Shown here: piece after piece, positions 25,276 through 33,100 of the stretch
Numbering within the stretch: the stretch's first letter is position 1
Layout: every line of letters begins with the position of its first letter
DNA from: Candidatus Zipacnadia bacterium
GTDB taxonomy: Bacteria > Armatimonadota > Zipacnadia > Zipacnadales > UBA5352
NCBI GenBank assembly: GCA_029821735.1
Contig: JALGSU010000017.1
Span: forward strand, 43,406-107,405
Direction: 5' to 3'
DNA length: 64,000 bases
Position numbers and translations under genes: made by a program
The notes under the pieces: model-generated
The model's input: only the letters and a program-made list of their open reading frames with translations
Database searches by the model: none
Told to the model about the DNA's origin: nothing

Positions 25276-27051
25276 ATGTCCGACATGAACGTCTTCGACG
25301 CCATACACGGCAGGCGCGCCATTCATCGCTTCACCGACGCCCCGATCCCGCCCGACGTATTGGCGGAGATCGTCGAGGCCGCACGCTGGGCTCCCTACGG
25401 TACCCGTGATGACGACCGCACGCTGGTCGTCCTCGGCGGCGACGAGAAGGCCGAGTTCCTGCGCTTTGTGGGTGACCGCCTGGAGAAACTCCTCCCGGCG
25501 CTGGGCGAGGGCGCGTCGCGACAGATCCTCCGCTACGCGCGCACTCTCGTGAATCTGCTCAAGGACGCGCCGGTGCTGGTGCTCTTTTACACCGCTGTGC
25601 GCGACGAGGGCCCCGAGCTCTCCCTCCCCTCCGTCGCCACCGCCGCCCAGAACATGATGCTGGCGGCCTACGCGCGCGGTGTCGCGAGCTGTTACATGAC
25701 CGGGGCCATCTACCTCGCCGATGACATCGCCGACTTCCTCGGCGTGACCGGCCAGCGCCTCGTCGCAACCGTGCCCCTCGGCTACGCGGCCAGCAAGGGC
25801 GCCACCCGCAAGCAGTTCCCCCGCATCATCTGGCGAGGGATCGAGGGTATGGGCCAGTCCGACGAGTGGCCCGAGGTGGAGCCCGCAGAAGTCACGTCCG
25901 CCGCGCGCGTCGCCGAGGGCGACGATCCCGAGGTCATTCTCATCATCGACGACTCTCCCGGAGCGCTCGCCCAGACGGCCGACATCCTGCGGGGAGCCGG
26001 CTATGAGGTCATCGTCTGTGAAACGCCCGCCATGGCGCTGCCCTGTGTCGAGCGCGATGAGCCCGACTTGGTTCTGGTCGACGCCATACTGCCGGACTTG
26101 AGCGGCTACGAGATATGCCGGAGCATCGAGGACGGCAAAGACGGGCCGCTGCCCGTCATCATCACCACCTCGGCTTACGACGCTGACGACGAGCGCCGGG
26201 CACTCGCCGTCGGCGCTGCAGCGGTGCTCACCAAACCCATCGCATCCCACGAGCTGCTCGCGCGCGTGCGATCGCTCCTGGACATGCGCGGCCTCTACAA
26301 GGACCTGCAGTCCCATGCCGACGAACTCAGCGCCGCCAACGAGCGCCTGCGCGAACTCCAGGAACTGCGCGACGCGCTCACGCACATGATCATCCACGAC
26401 CTGCGAACGCCCCTGACCAACATCCTCACTGGCCTGCAGACCGTCGAGGTCATGGACTATGACCGCGAGATGAGCGAGGAGTTCATCCCGGCCGCTATCC
26501 ACGCGGGGCTCGACCTCGGCGACATGATCTCAAATCTCCTGGACATCTCCAAGATGGAATCCGGCGAGCTCGATCCCAAGCTCGCGCCCACGCCACTGAT
26601 CGACATCGCCGACAGCGCCCGCGAGCGCGTCGGCCTCCTAGCCGAGGAGGCCGACCTCGAACTCGTCACGCAGATCGAGGACGGGCTGACCGCGTGCGCT
26701 GACTCAGATCTGCTGGTGCGCGTGGTGGTCAACCTGCTGGGCAACGCCATCAAGTTCACGCCCGGCGACGGCACGGTCAGCCTCCAGGCATCCGCGCGCG
26801 ACGACGGCATGGTGCTTGTCGCCGTCCGCGATACCGGCGAGGGCATTCCGCCCGAAGAGCTGCCGCGCGTCTTCGAGAAATTCTCGCAGGTCAAGCGTGA
26901 GGGCAAGCCCATACGCAAGGGAACCGGCCTTGGGCTGACTTTCGTGAAGATGGCCGTCGAGGCCCATGGTGGCGAAATCTGGGTCGAGAGCCAGGTCGGC
27001 GAGGGCACGGTCTTCTCCTTCACGCTTCCAGGGGGAAGTGACTGTGCCTGA
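25276..27051 (+). CDS. nitroreductase-receiver-histidine kinase fusion protein
   Basis: 591 residues in one uninterrupted frame. Residues ~6-195: nitroreductase-like flavoprotein domain (FDAIHGRRAIHRFTD, EAARWAPYGT, and the late VPLGY and RIIW segments). Residues ~218-335: receiver domain with acidic pair Asp225-Asp226, phospho-acceptor Asp269 in LVLVDAILPD, Thr/Ser 297-299 and Lys320. Residues ~340-430: coiled segment and HisKA with His374 in MIIHDLRTPL. Residues ~475-588: HATPase with N-box NLLGNAIKF, G1 DTGEG (519-523) and G2 GTGLGL (549-554). All catalytic residues look intact. The domain order suggests a cytoplasmic hybrid kinase whose input is an FMN-binding redox domain; no membrane helix is seen. 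No partner regulator is adjacent. Confidence 0.9.
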   Translation: MSDMNVFDAIHGRRAIHRFTDAPIPPDVLAEIVEAARWAPYGTRDDDRTLVVLGGDEKAEFLRFVGDRLEKLLPALGEGASRQILRYARTLVNLLKDAPVLVLFYTAVRDEGPELSLPSVATAAQNMMLAAYARGVASCYMTGAIYLADDIADFLGVTGQRLVATVPLGYAASKGATRKQFPRIIWRGIEGMGQSDEWPEVEPAEVTSAARVAEGDDPEVILIIDDSPGALAQTADILRGAGYEVIVCETPAMALPCVERDEPDLVLVDAILPDLSGYEICRSIEDGKDGPLPVIITTSAYDADDERRALAVGAAAVLTKPIASHELLARVRSLLDMRGLYKDLQSHADELSAANERLRELQELRDALTHMIIHDLRTPLTNILTGLQTVEVMDYDREMSEEFIPAAIHAGLDLGDMISNLLDISKMESGELDPKLAPTPLIDIADSARERVGLLAEEADLELVTQIEDGLTACADSDLLVRVVVNLLGNAIKFTPGDGTVSLQASARDDGMVLVAVRDTGEGIPPEELPRVFEKFSQVKREGKPIRKGTGLGLTFVKMAVEAHGGEIWVESQVGEGTVFSFTLPGGSDCA

Positions 27052-27170
27052 CCGCGGCAGCCTGCCATCGCTTCGCATTGTTCCCGAAATGTTAAACCAC
27101 GCAGCACAAAAGAGGCAGGTCCGATCTGCCGATACGTGGAAGCGATACGTGCGCAAAGGAGGACTTGGGC

Positions 27171-27908
27171 GTGCGCTATGCCGTGCTGTCGGACATCCAC
27201 AGCAATGTTGTGGCCTTGGAGGCAGTTCTGGCCGACCTCGCGTCCGCCTCCGTGGACCGCTACCTGTGCTTGGGCGACGTCGTGGGTTACGGCCCACGGC
27301 CCAACCAGTGCTGCGACATGATTCGGGAGTTGGACTGCATCTGCATCCAGGGCAACCACGATCTGGCTGCTGTGAACCCGGCGAAAGCAGAGTGGTTCAC
27401 TCCGCCCGCCCGTGCCTGCATTTCCTGGAACCGCAGGCATCTGCGCGATAATAACCTGCAGTTCCTCGCCGATCTGGCACCCTCCGCCCTCGTCGCCGAT
27501 CAAATCATCCTCTGCCACGGTTCAATACCAGACCCCGACCACTACACCGTAACCCCCGCCGACGCTTCACTCAGCTTCGCAGTGATGAAAACGCGCCTGG
27601 CCCTCTTCGGCCACACGCATTACGCCGAGTGGTTCGCGCTTGGAGACGGCGAAGAGATCCCGGCCGAGCATCCCCAGCCCAGAGGCGGCACCTGCCAGCT
27701 GCAGCCAGATACGCGCTACCTCGTCAATCCCGGCGGCGTCGGCCAGCCGCGCGATGGCAACGAGGAGGCAGCGTACGCCGTGTACGATGACGAAGCTGGC
27801 GAGGTGTATCTGCGCCGTGTGAGCTATGATATCGCCACCACTGCCACCCAGATGAAAGAGGCGGGGCTGCCCGAGGCCATGCACGCGAGGCTGTGGTTGG
27901 GCGTATAG
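27171..27908 (+). CDS. metallophosphoesterase (YfcE/diadenosine-tetraphosphatase-like)
   Basis: 245 residues from the GTG at 27171 with AAAGGAGG eight bases upstream; a TTG at 27165 is too close to that site. Motifs: LSDIHSN (Asp8, His10), CLGDVVGYGP, GNHD, CHGS and LFGHTHY. This compact arrangement is typical of cytoplasmic metallophosphoesterases that hydrolyse phosphodiesters or dinucleoside polyphosphates. Late in the protein, RYLVNPGGVGQPRDGNEEAA is the usual substrate-loop signature of this subgroup. It lies 119 bases after the kinase fusion on the same strand. The true substrate is not determined. Confidence 0.87.
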   Translation: MRYAVLSDIHSNVVALEAVLADLASASVDRYLCLGDVVGYGPRPNQCCDMIRELDCICIQGNHDLAAVNPAKAEWFTPPARACISWNRRHLRDNNLQFLADLAPSALVADQIILCHGSIPDPDHYTVTPADASLSFAVMKTRLALFGHTHYAEWFALGDGEEIPAEHPQPRGGTCQLQPDTRYLVNPGGVGQPRDGNEEAAYAVYDDEAGEVYLRRVSYDIATTATQMKEAGLPEAMHARLWLGV

Positions 27909-28001
27909 CGCTTTTTACTGGAGTAACTCGCCACGCCGATGGGTATACTCAAAGGTGCTTACGATCGCACTACATAATCGTGACGTCAGGGGGACAGGAC
28001 T

Positions 28002-28244
28002 GTGCCACTTGAGGACAAGCAGGCAAGGCTGTCAGTCATGCGGGAGATCGCGCGGTACGACATGGATACCACGCTGCTATCCGTAAAGGTCATCAACAAG
28101 GTCGTCTACATGGACGGTAGGCTCAGGCGGAACCGGGGGCCGAACGCAGTTCATGATCTGCCCAAGGCGCTCCGTGATATCGAGGACACCATAAAGACCT
28201 TCACAGACATCAACGATGTCGTCAACGACGTAGCTATCGACTGA
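28002..28244 (+). CDS. small hypothetical protein (80 aa)
   Basis: Begins at a GTG with AGGGGGA upstream. The sequence (TTLLSVKVINKVVYMDGRLR, then a charged helix DIEDTIKTFTDINDVVNDV) loosely resembles the beta-alpha-beta pattern of BON-type domains, but is too short to assign. A possible TATACT -10 box lies at 27944-27949. A hairpin follows 77 bases after the stop, so it looks like a separate transcription unit. Confidence 0.55.
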   Translation: MPLEDKQARLSVMREIARYDMDTTLLSVKVINKVVYMDGRLRRNRGPNAVHDLPKALRDIEDTIKTFTDINDVVNDVAID

Positions 28245-28320
28245 GGCCAACCCGGCCCTGGCCACGTCTTCTCCACCGGAGATAGTCTGCTCCGGCGTCG
28301 GGGCAATACGCAAACTTGAG

Positions 28321-28349
28321 CGGCCCGCCCTCCACCTGAGGACGGGCCG
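28321..28349 (+). terminator. hairpin after the 80-aa gene
   Basis: CGGCCCG pairs with CGGGCCG and an inner CCTC with GAGG, 5-base loop. Only a short TTA follows, so it is a weak terminator candidate. Confidence 0.5.
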
Positions 28350-28383
28350 TTACCGTGTACCCAACGCGCCCTGCCAACAGAAA

Positions 28384-28409
28384 AGGGGGAGAGCCGAAGC
28401 TCTCCCCCT
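28384..28409 (-). terminator. intrinsic terminator after the symporter gene
   Basis: Perfect 11-bp stem AGGGGGAGAGC/GCTCTCCCCCT with loop CGAA. On the minus strand it is followed by TTTTCTGTT, about 30 bases past the symporter stop. Confidence 0.85.
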
Positions 28410-28439
28410 GATGTCTGTCCTCCTGCAGATCGCCCGCCC

Positions 28440-30386
28440 TCAGGCAACATCTGCCTCCGACGCTGCCAGTGCAGCCGCATCCTCGGCTATGCGGCCGCCG
28501 CCGCTCTTCTGCGTCAGCAGCGAGACAACGATCAGCGTGATGAAGCTCAACGGGATCGAGACGATGCCCGGGTTGCTGAACGGTACCGGGGCAGTCGTCA
28601 CGTCCAGACCGTAGAGCTTGTACATCGTCGGCGAAAGCATGATGAGCCCCAGCGCCGACAGGATACCAACCGTGATAGACGCCACGATGCCCTTCGCCGT
28701 CGTCTTGTCCCAGAACAGCAGCATCACGATCGCTGGTAGATTCGCTGACGCCGCAACCGCAAACGCCAACCCGACCAGGAACGAGACGTTCACGCCCTTG
28801 AAGACGATGCCCAGCACGATCGCGATCGCGCCCACGCACAGGGCCGAAATCTTCCCGGCGCGCACCTTGGCGTGATCGGACATGTTCTTGCCCATGTACC
28901 GGTCGAAGAAGTCGTGAGCAACCGCGCCGGACGCCGCCACGATCAGACCGCTCACGGTGCCCAGGATGGTCGCAAAGGCGATCGCGGAGATGATCGCAAA
29001 CAGCGACTCACCGAACGATCGCGCCAGCAATGGCCCGGACATGTTGTTATCGGCCGGGTTCACCGTCGCGTTGATCATCGCGCCGAGGCCCATGTAGAGT
29101 GTCAGGATGTAGAAGAAGCCAATCGCAGCAATAGCCACGATCGTTGACTTCCGAGCGCTCGCCGCATCCGGAACCGTGTAATACCGGATCAGGATATGCG
29201 GCAGGGCAGCCGTGCCCAGAAACAGCGCCAGCATCAGCGAGACAAAGTCGAGCTTCTCAAGCGGCGTACCCTCGACCTTGAACTTCAGGCCGGGGCGCAG
29301 GACGAGATTGCCCGGCGTGTCCTGCGGATAGTAGACAGTCACGTGGGAGCCTGAGTTGTCCGTGAACTTGGCGTTCTTCCAGCGGCGGACGATGGTGTCT
29401 TTGGCGGACATCGCTGCCAGGAAGCCGAACGGCCCGACGCCGCCCTGCGGCGCCATTTCCTCGCCGCGCAGCAACTGCAGATTACTCACCTGACGCAACT
29501 TGTTGTCCTCGGACGCGGGGGCGCCGTTAATTAGGCTCTGGCCCGCGCTGGTCGTAACCGCGCACTGCGACTCCAGCAAGCGCGTGCCGCCACCAGTGTC
29601 GTCGACCAGCCACCACGTCTCCGCCCCGTTCTTGGCGATGCGGGCGAAGCTGTGAGCGGCCGCCGACACCTCAGTTACCTCGAGCACTTCGCCGAAATCA
29701 GGCGCTACCACCAACTGGTCGCCCTCTGCCTCGGCCTCGATCGTTGCGTACTCGTAGAAAGGGATCGTGCCGCCCTGGTCGGGCTTGGTGCTGAAGCCGC
29801 GGTTGAGGACCGCGATCACAAGCACCGAGGAAAAGATGATCAGCAGTGTGCCCTTGATGAACTGCACGTAGGTCGTGGACGCCATACCGGCGGTCGCAAC
29901 GATCGTGATAACGATCGCGCCCACCATGATGACTCCCCAGTGATGCGGGATGCCCAGCAGCGGCTCAACCAGAACGCCCGCGCCGACCATCTGCGGAATC
30001 AGGTAAAAGACTGACACGATCAGCGTGCTGATCGCCGCCGCGAGTTGGATCCCGCGCGAGTTATACTTCGCGTCCACCGCGTCTGTGAATGTGTACTTGC
30101 CCAGCCGCTTCATCGGCTCGGCCACGACGAACAGCGCCACGATCCAGCCGGCCAGATAGCCAATCGAATACAGGAAGCCATCATAACCGACAGTCGCGAT
30201 CATGCCGCAGATACCCAGGAACGACGCCGCTGACAGGTAGTCGCCAGCAAACGCGATACCGTTCACGCCCCAGTGGATCTGGCCACCCGCCGCATAATAC
30301 CCCGAAGACGTCTTGGTCTTGTTGCCCAGGTAGAACGACAGTCCGAGAACGATTGCTACGAAGACGAGGAAGATGGTGATCGCCAT
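28440..30386 (-). CDS. actP: sodium:solute symporter, ActP-like (acetate/monocarboxylate)
   Basis: 648 residues, about 13 membrane helices, SSS family. The N-terminal DYLSAASFLGICGMIATVGYDG and the later LPHILIRYYTVPDAASARKS are typical of acetate permease ActP. Between helices near residues 210 and 340 there is a long hydrophilic insert (FYEYATIEAEAEGDQLVVAP... to GLKFKVEGTPLEK) that makes the protein about 100 residues longer than E. coli ActP. Its stop lies just before a strong terminator. The DUF485 gene directly upstream is the usual partner. Likely Na+- or H+-coupled uptake of acetate or a similar acid across the inner membrane. Confidence 0.88.
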   Translation of the reverse strand: MAITIFLVFVAIVLGLSFYLGNKTKTSSGYYAAGGQIHWGVNGIAFAGDYLSAASFLGICGMIATVGYDGFLYSIGYLAGWIVALFVVAEPMKRLGKYTFTDAVDAKYNSRGIQLAAAISTLIVSVFYLIPQMVGAGVLVEPLLGIPHHWGVIMVGAIVITIVATAGMASTTYVQFIKGTLLIIFSSVLVIAVLNRGFSTKPDQGGTIPFYEYATIEAEAEGDQLVVAPDFGEVLEVTEVSAAAHSFARIAKNGAETWWLVDDTGGGTRLLESQCAVTTSAGQSLINGAPASEDNKLRQVSNLQLLRGEEMAPQGGVGPFGFLAAMSAKDTIVRRWKNAKFTDNSGSHVTVYYPQDTPGNLVLRPGLKFKVEGTPLEKLDFVSLMLALFLGTAALPHILIRYYTVPDAASARKSTIVAIAAIGFFYILTLYMGLGAMINATVNPADNNMSGPLLARSFGESLFAIISAIAFATILGTVSGLIVAASGAVAHDFFDRYMGKNMSDHAKVRAGKISALCVGAIAIVLGIVFKGVNVSFLVGLAFAVAASANLPAIVMLLFWDKTTAKGIVASITVGILSALGLIMLSPTMYKLYGLDVTTAPVPFSNPGIVSIPLSFITLIVVSLLTQKSGGGRIAEDAAALAASEADVA

Positions 30387-30387
30387 A

Positions 30388-30681
30388 TCAGCCGTTCTCT
30401 CCTTCGGGCGAGGCCTCTGCGTGCATGCGCTCCTGCACGTTGCACGCGTTGTTGTAGATGAGCGCCAGTATGAGGGCCACGATGATCAGGGCAAAGCCGT
30501 AGACCGTGGCGAGGTTGAGGCCGAAGATTACAGTCACTTCCATCAGCTTGGGGCTGGCCAGATTCACAATCACGAATCCAGCGTAGAAGAGTGAGTAGCA
30601 CACGAACATCCACATCCCGATCCGCATCTTGTAGGCGGCGGCGGGATCTGGTCCTGCCTGTGATGCTGGCTCATGCAGCAT
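30388..30681 (-). CDS. DUF485 small membrane protein, symporter partner
   Basis: 97 residues from the ATG at 30681 (AAAGGGG about nine bases upstream). Two membrane helices (MFVCYSLFYAGFVIVNLASP and FGLNLATVYGFALIIVALIL), then YNNACNVQE. This is the DUF485 (YjcH-like) pattern found next to actP in many bacteria. The stop lies one base before the symporter start, so the pair is co-translated. Its exact role is not known; it is presumed to support the symporter. Confidence 0.85.
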   Translation of the reverse strand: MLHEPASQAGPDPAAAYKMRIGMWMFVCYSLFYAGFVIVNLASPKLMEVTVIFGLNLATVYGFALIIVALILALIYNNACNVQERMHAEASPEGENG

Positions 30682-30727
30682 TGGCGCGACCCCTTTCCTG
30701 GCTGTCAAACATCTAGTTAATACAGTG

Positions 30728-30779
30728 ACGGCTTCCGAGATTATCCGCGAGGAACACCGTCCCCGGTCTCCGAAGCCGT
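30728..30779 (-). promoter_or_regulatory. long stem in the 5' leader of the DUF485-symporter transcript
   Basis: ACGGCTTC pairs with GAAGCCGT, and GAGA with TCTC across one C-C mismatch (30728-30740 with 30767-30779), giving a 12-pair stem around a 26-base loop. It lies between the putative promoter and the ribosome site. It could be a cis-regulatory RNA; no riboswitch class is recognised. Confidence 0.45.
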
Positions 30780-30819
30780 TTGTTTAGGCGGCGCATAGCG
30801 AGTGCTCCGACTAGAAAAT

Positions 30820-30828
30820 AGTATACCA
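30820..30828 (-). promoter_or_regulatory. extended -10 promoter for DUF485-symporter
   Basis: Minus strand TGGTATACT (TGn plus TATACT). No good -35 box is seen at 17 bases. The leader would be about 130 bases. Confidence 0.5.
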
Positions 30829-30895
30829 TACCCGACCCGTCAGGTGATGCATAAATGACATTTTCTCTACGGAGCGATTTGCGCGCCCTGACTCC

Positions 30896-32623
30896 TCACG
30901 TCAGGTCCACCGAAATCGTCCGCTCTGCGTGGTAGTACGCCAGCCCCGGGCGCCCCCGCTTGGGCTTGCGCACATCCTTCGCCTGCGCCACATCCACCTC
31001 GACCTTGCTGCCTCGCCGCTGGCTGCTCAGCCGCGCCGCCAGAAGTGCCGCCTCGTAGACGCTCGTCTCCGGCACATCCTCCGGCCTCCCGCCCGTCCGC
31101 AGCGCCACATGCGAGCCCGGCGCTCCCTTGACGTGAAACCACAGGTCGGTCGGCCCTGCCGCCCGCAGCACTTCGTCGTTCTCCGTGCCGTTCTTACCAT
31201 ACAGCAGCGCGAAGCCGTCCGCCGTGGTGGCCGTGCGTGGCCCCTTGCGACGCTTCGCATCCGGTGCCGCCTGCTGCTTGCGCGGCTTGGCCAGCCCCTG
31301 CTTGACCAATTCTTCCTCGATCCGCTCGAGGTCGTCGACGTCCTCGGCAAGCTCCACCTGTGTCTCCACTTGCGTGAGGTAATCCAGCTCATGCCGGGCC
31401 GCCGCGAGCAGCTTCGGGGCCAGTTTGCTCAGGCGCTGGGATTTCTTGTAGCGGTTGAAATAGTGCTGGGCGTTCTCGAGCGCCGACAGTTGCGGCGACA
31501 GCCGCACCGTCACATCGCCCGAGCCGTCGAACGCGGGAAGCGTCACTTCGTCGATGCCCGGCTCGATCTGATGCATCCAGCCCATCAGCAGTTCACCGGT
31601 CTCACGGTCCACCTCGGCATCGCGCGCACGGTCCACCGCTGCCCGCCGGGTCCGCATCACTCGGCGCGACTTCTTCTCAGCCTGCCGCACTGCCGATCCT
31701 ATGCGCGCGCGCAGGGCCGACATCTGCCCGCGCATCACCTTCGCCGCATGGATCGACTCGATCGCCAGACTAAGCGAGTCCACCACCTCGATCGCCGGCT
31801 CGGCCAGGTGCGTCAACTCCGTCGGCCAGGCTATCGAGGCCTGTCCGGACTCATCACCGTAGACCCATGACCTCCCCGGGCGCCCCGCCTCCAGCGCGAT
31901 ACCCGCCAGCGCGTCGGCCAGCCTCGGCGCTCGATCGGCGGCCATATCCGCTGCCGGCATCTCCGGACTCAGCCCCGCGCGGCGGCAGACCTCGGCCATG
32001 AAGACATCGCTGCAACCGTGGAAGTTCGTGCGCAGCCACTTACCCAGCTTCGCGTCTCCCGGGTCCTCAGCGCGCTCGGCGACCACTTCAGCCGTGGCCT
32101 GCGCAGGCGAGATGCGATCGAAGGCGGGCGGCGGCACATACGACAGCCCCGGCTGCGTCTGCCGATAGCGATTGACGCGCGCGGTCACGTGCTTGCCCGC
32201 CTCGATGATATCTCCGTCCTCATCGATGAGAACCGCGTTGCCATGCCGCCCGGTCAGTTCGCATATCAGAGTGCGCTTACGCTCCGGGCCAAGCTGCTCG
32301 CAGTTGGAGAAGTCCAGGTGGATCACGCGGTCGTAGTCGATCTGCGTGATCGCCTCCAGCCGCGCTCCCTGAAGCTGGCGACGCAGTGCCAGCCCCAGCC
32401 GCTGGTCCTTCAGCCCCGGCCGCGGCAGCTCCGTCGCCAGTTGCACGCGTCCGGCCTCCGCTGACCAGTCGACCACCAGGCATGACCACTCGCCCGATCG
32501 CCCCAGCTCCAGCGCGACCGAGTCGTGCCGCGGCTGCACCACGCGTCGCACGCGGACGCCGAGCGCGAAGTCGGCGGCCTCGATTGCGAGTCGGGCGAGA
32601 GTTGTGCTGTCGGCCAGTGGCAT
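30896..32623 (-). CDS. rqcH: NFACT-family ribosome quality control factor RqcH (Rqc2/FbpA homologue)
   Basis: 575 residues with NFACT-N at the start (FALGVRVRRVVQPRHDSVAL; IDYDRVIHLDF holds the Asp-Arg pair important in RqcH; ELTGRHGNAVLID). A central coiled-coil region follows (about 280-400), and NFACT-R lies at the end (ADGFALLYGKNGTENDEVLR, LWFHVKGAPGSHVALRT, AYYHAERTISVDL). RqcH binds stalled 50S subunits and adds alanine tails to nascent chains. The length matches the bacterial family. It is more common in Firmicutes and related terrabacterial lineages than in Proteobacteria, which is a mild hint about the host. The thioesterase lies immediately upstream. Confidence 0.9.
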   Translation of the reverse strand: MPLADSTTLARLAIEAADFALGVRVRRVVQPRHDSVALELGRSGEWSCLVVDWSAEAGRVQLATELPRPGLKDQRLGLALRRQLQGARLEAITQIDYDRVIHLDFSNCEQLGPERKRTLICELTGRHGNAVLIDEDGDIIEAGKHVTARVNRYRQTQPGLSYVPPPAFDRISPAQATAEVVAERAEDPGDAKLGKWLRTNFHGCSDVFMAEVCRRAGLSPEMPAADMAADRAPRLADALAGIALEAGRPGRSWVYGDESGQASIAWPTELTHLAEPAIEVVDSLSLAIESIHAAKVMRGQMSALRARIGSAVRQAEKKSRRVMRTRRAAVDRARDAEVDRETGELLMGWMHQIEPGIDEVTLPAFDGSGDVTVRLSPQLSALENAQHYFNRYKKSQRLSKLAPKLLAAARHELDYLTQVETQVELAEDVDDLERIEEELVKQGLAKPRKQQAAPDAKRRKGPRTATTADGFALLYGKNGTENDEVLRAAGPTDLWFHVKGAPGSHVALRTGGRPEDVPETSVYEAALLAARLSSQRRGSKVEVDVAQAKDVRKPKRGRPGLAYYHAERTISVDLT

Positions 32624-32656
32624 CTCGGGCGACCTTCATGCGGCGTACTGGTGGCC

Positions 32657-33100
32657 TCAGACGTTCTTCGGATCGTGGGCGCGCCCCGGCGACAGCGATC
32701 CCTCGACCTGCATGAACTTCGCGGTGGCTGACGCGACCACCGTGCCGTCGGCGAGCACCACTTCTGCCTCGGCGTTGTGCAGCCGTTTGCGCTGGCCGGT
32801 CGAGCGGGCCCGCACCCGCACCGGTACGCCCACCCGCGTGGGCTTGCGGTACCGCACGTTCAGCTCCGCGGTCACCACCGGGCCGAAGTTGTAGCACAGC
32901 ATATGGTTCATGCCCTCATCAAGCAGCGTCGCGACGATGCCCCCGTGCACCACGCCCGCCCACCCCTGGTGCACACGCTGTGGCACAAAATCACACACGT
33001 AATCGTCGCCCTCCCAGTGGAAGGACAGGTGCAGGCCCTGTGGGTTGTTGGCACCGCACGCGATGCAGTAGCGGTCGTCATTGAACTGGTCATTACTCAT
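32657..33100 (-). CDS. hotdog-fold thioesterase (PaaI-like)
   Basis: 147 residues from the ATG at 33100. An N-terminal CIACGANNPQGLHL is followed by the hotdog core: HQGWAGVVHGGIVATLLDEG, with the HGG-x8-DEG pattern of PaaI-type acyl-CoA thioesterases, then ELNVRYRKPTRVG. The CxxCGxxNPxG leader is common in this subfamily. Likely hydrolyses a medium-chain or aromatic acyl-CoA. The start overlaps the stop of the helicase gene upstream by eight bases. Confidence 0.87.
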   Translation of the reverse strand: MSNDQFNDDRYCIACGANNPQGLHLSFHWEGDDYVCDFVPQRVHQGWAGVVHGGIVATLLDEGMNHMLCYNFGPVVTAELNVRYRKPTRVGVPVRVRARSTGQRKRLHNAEAEVVLADGTVVASATAKFMQVEGSLSPGRAHDPKNV

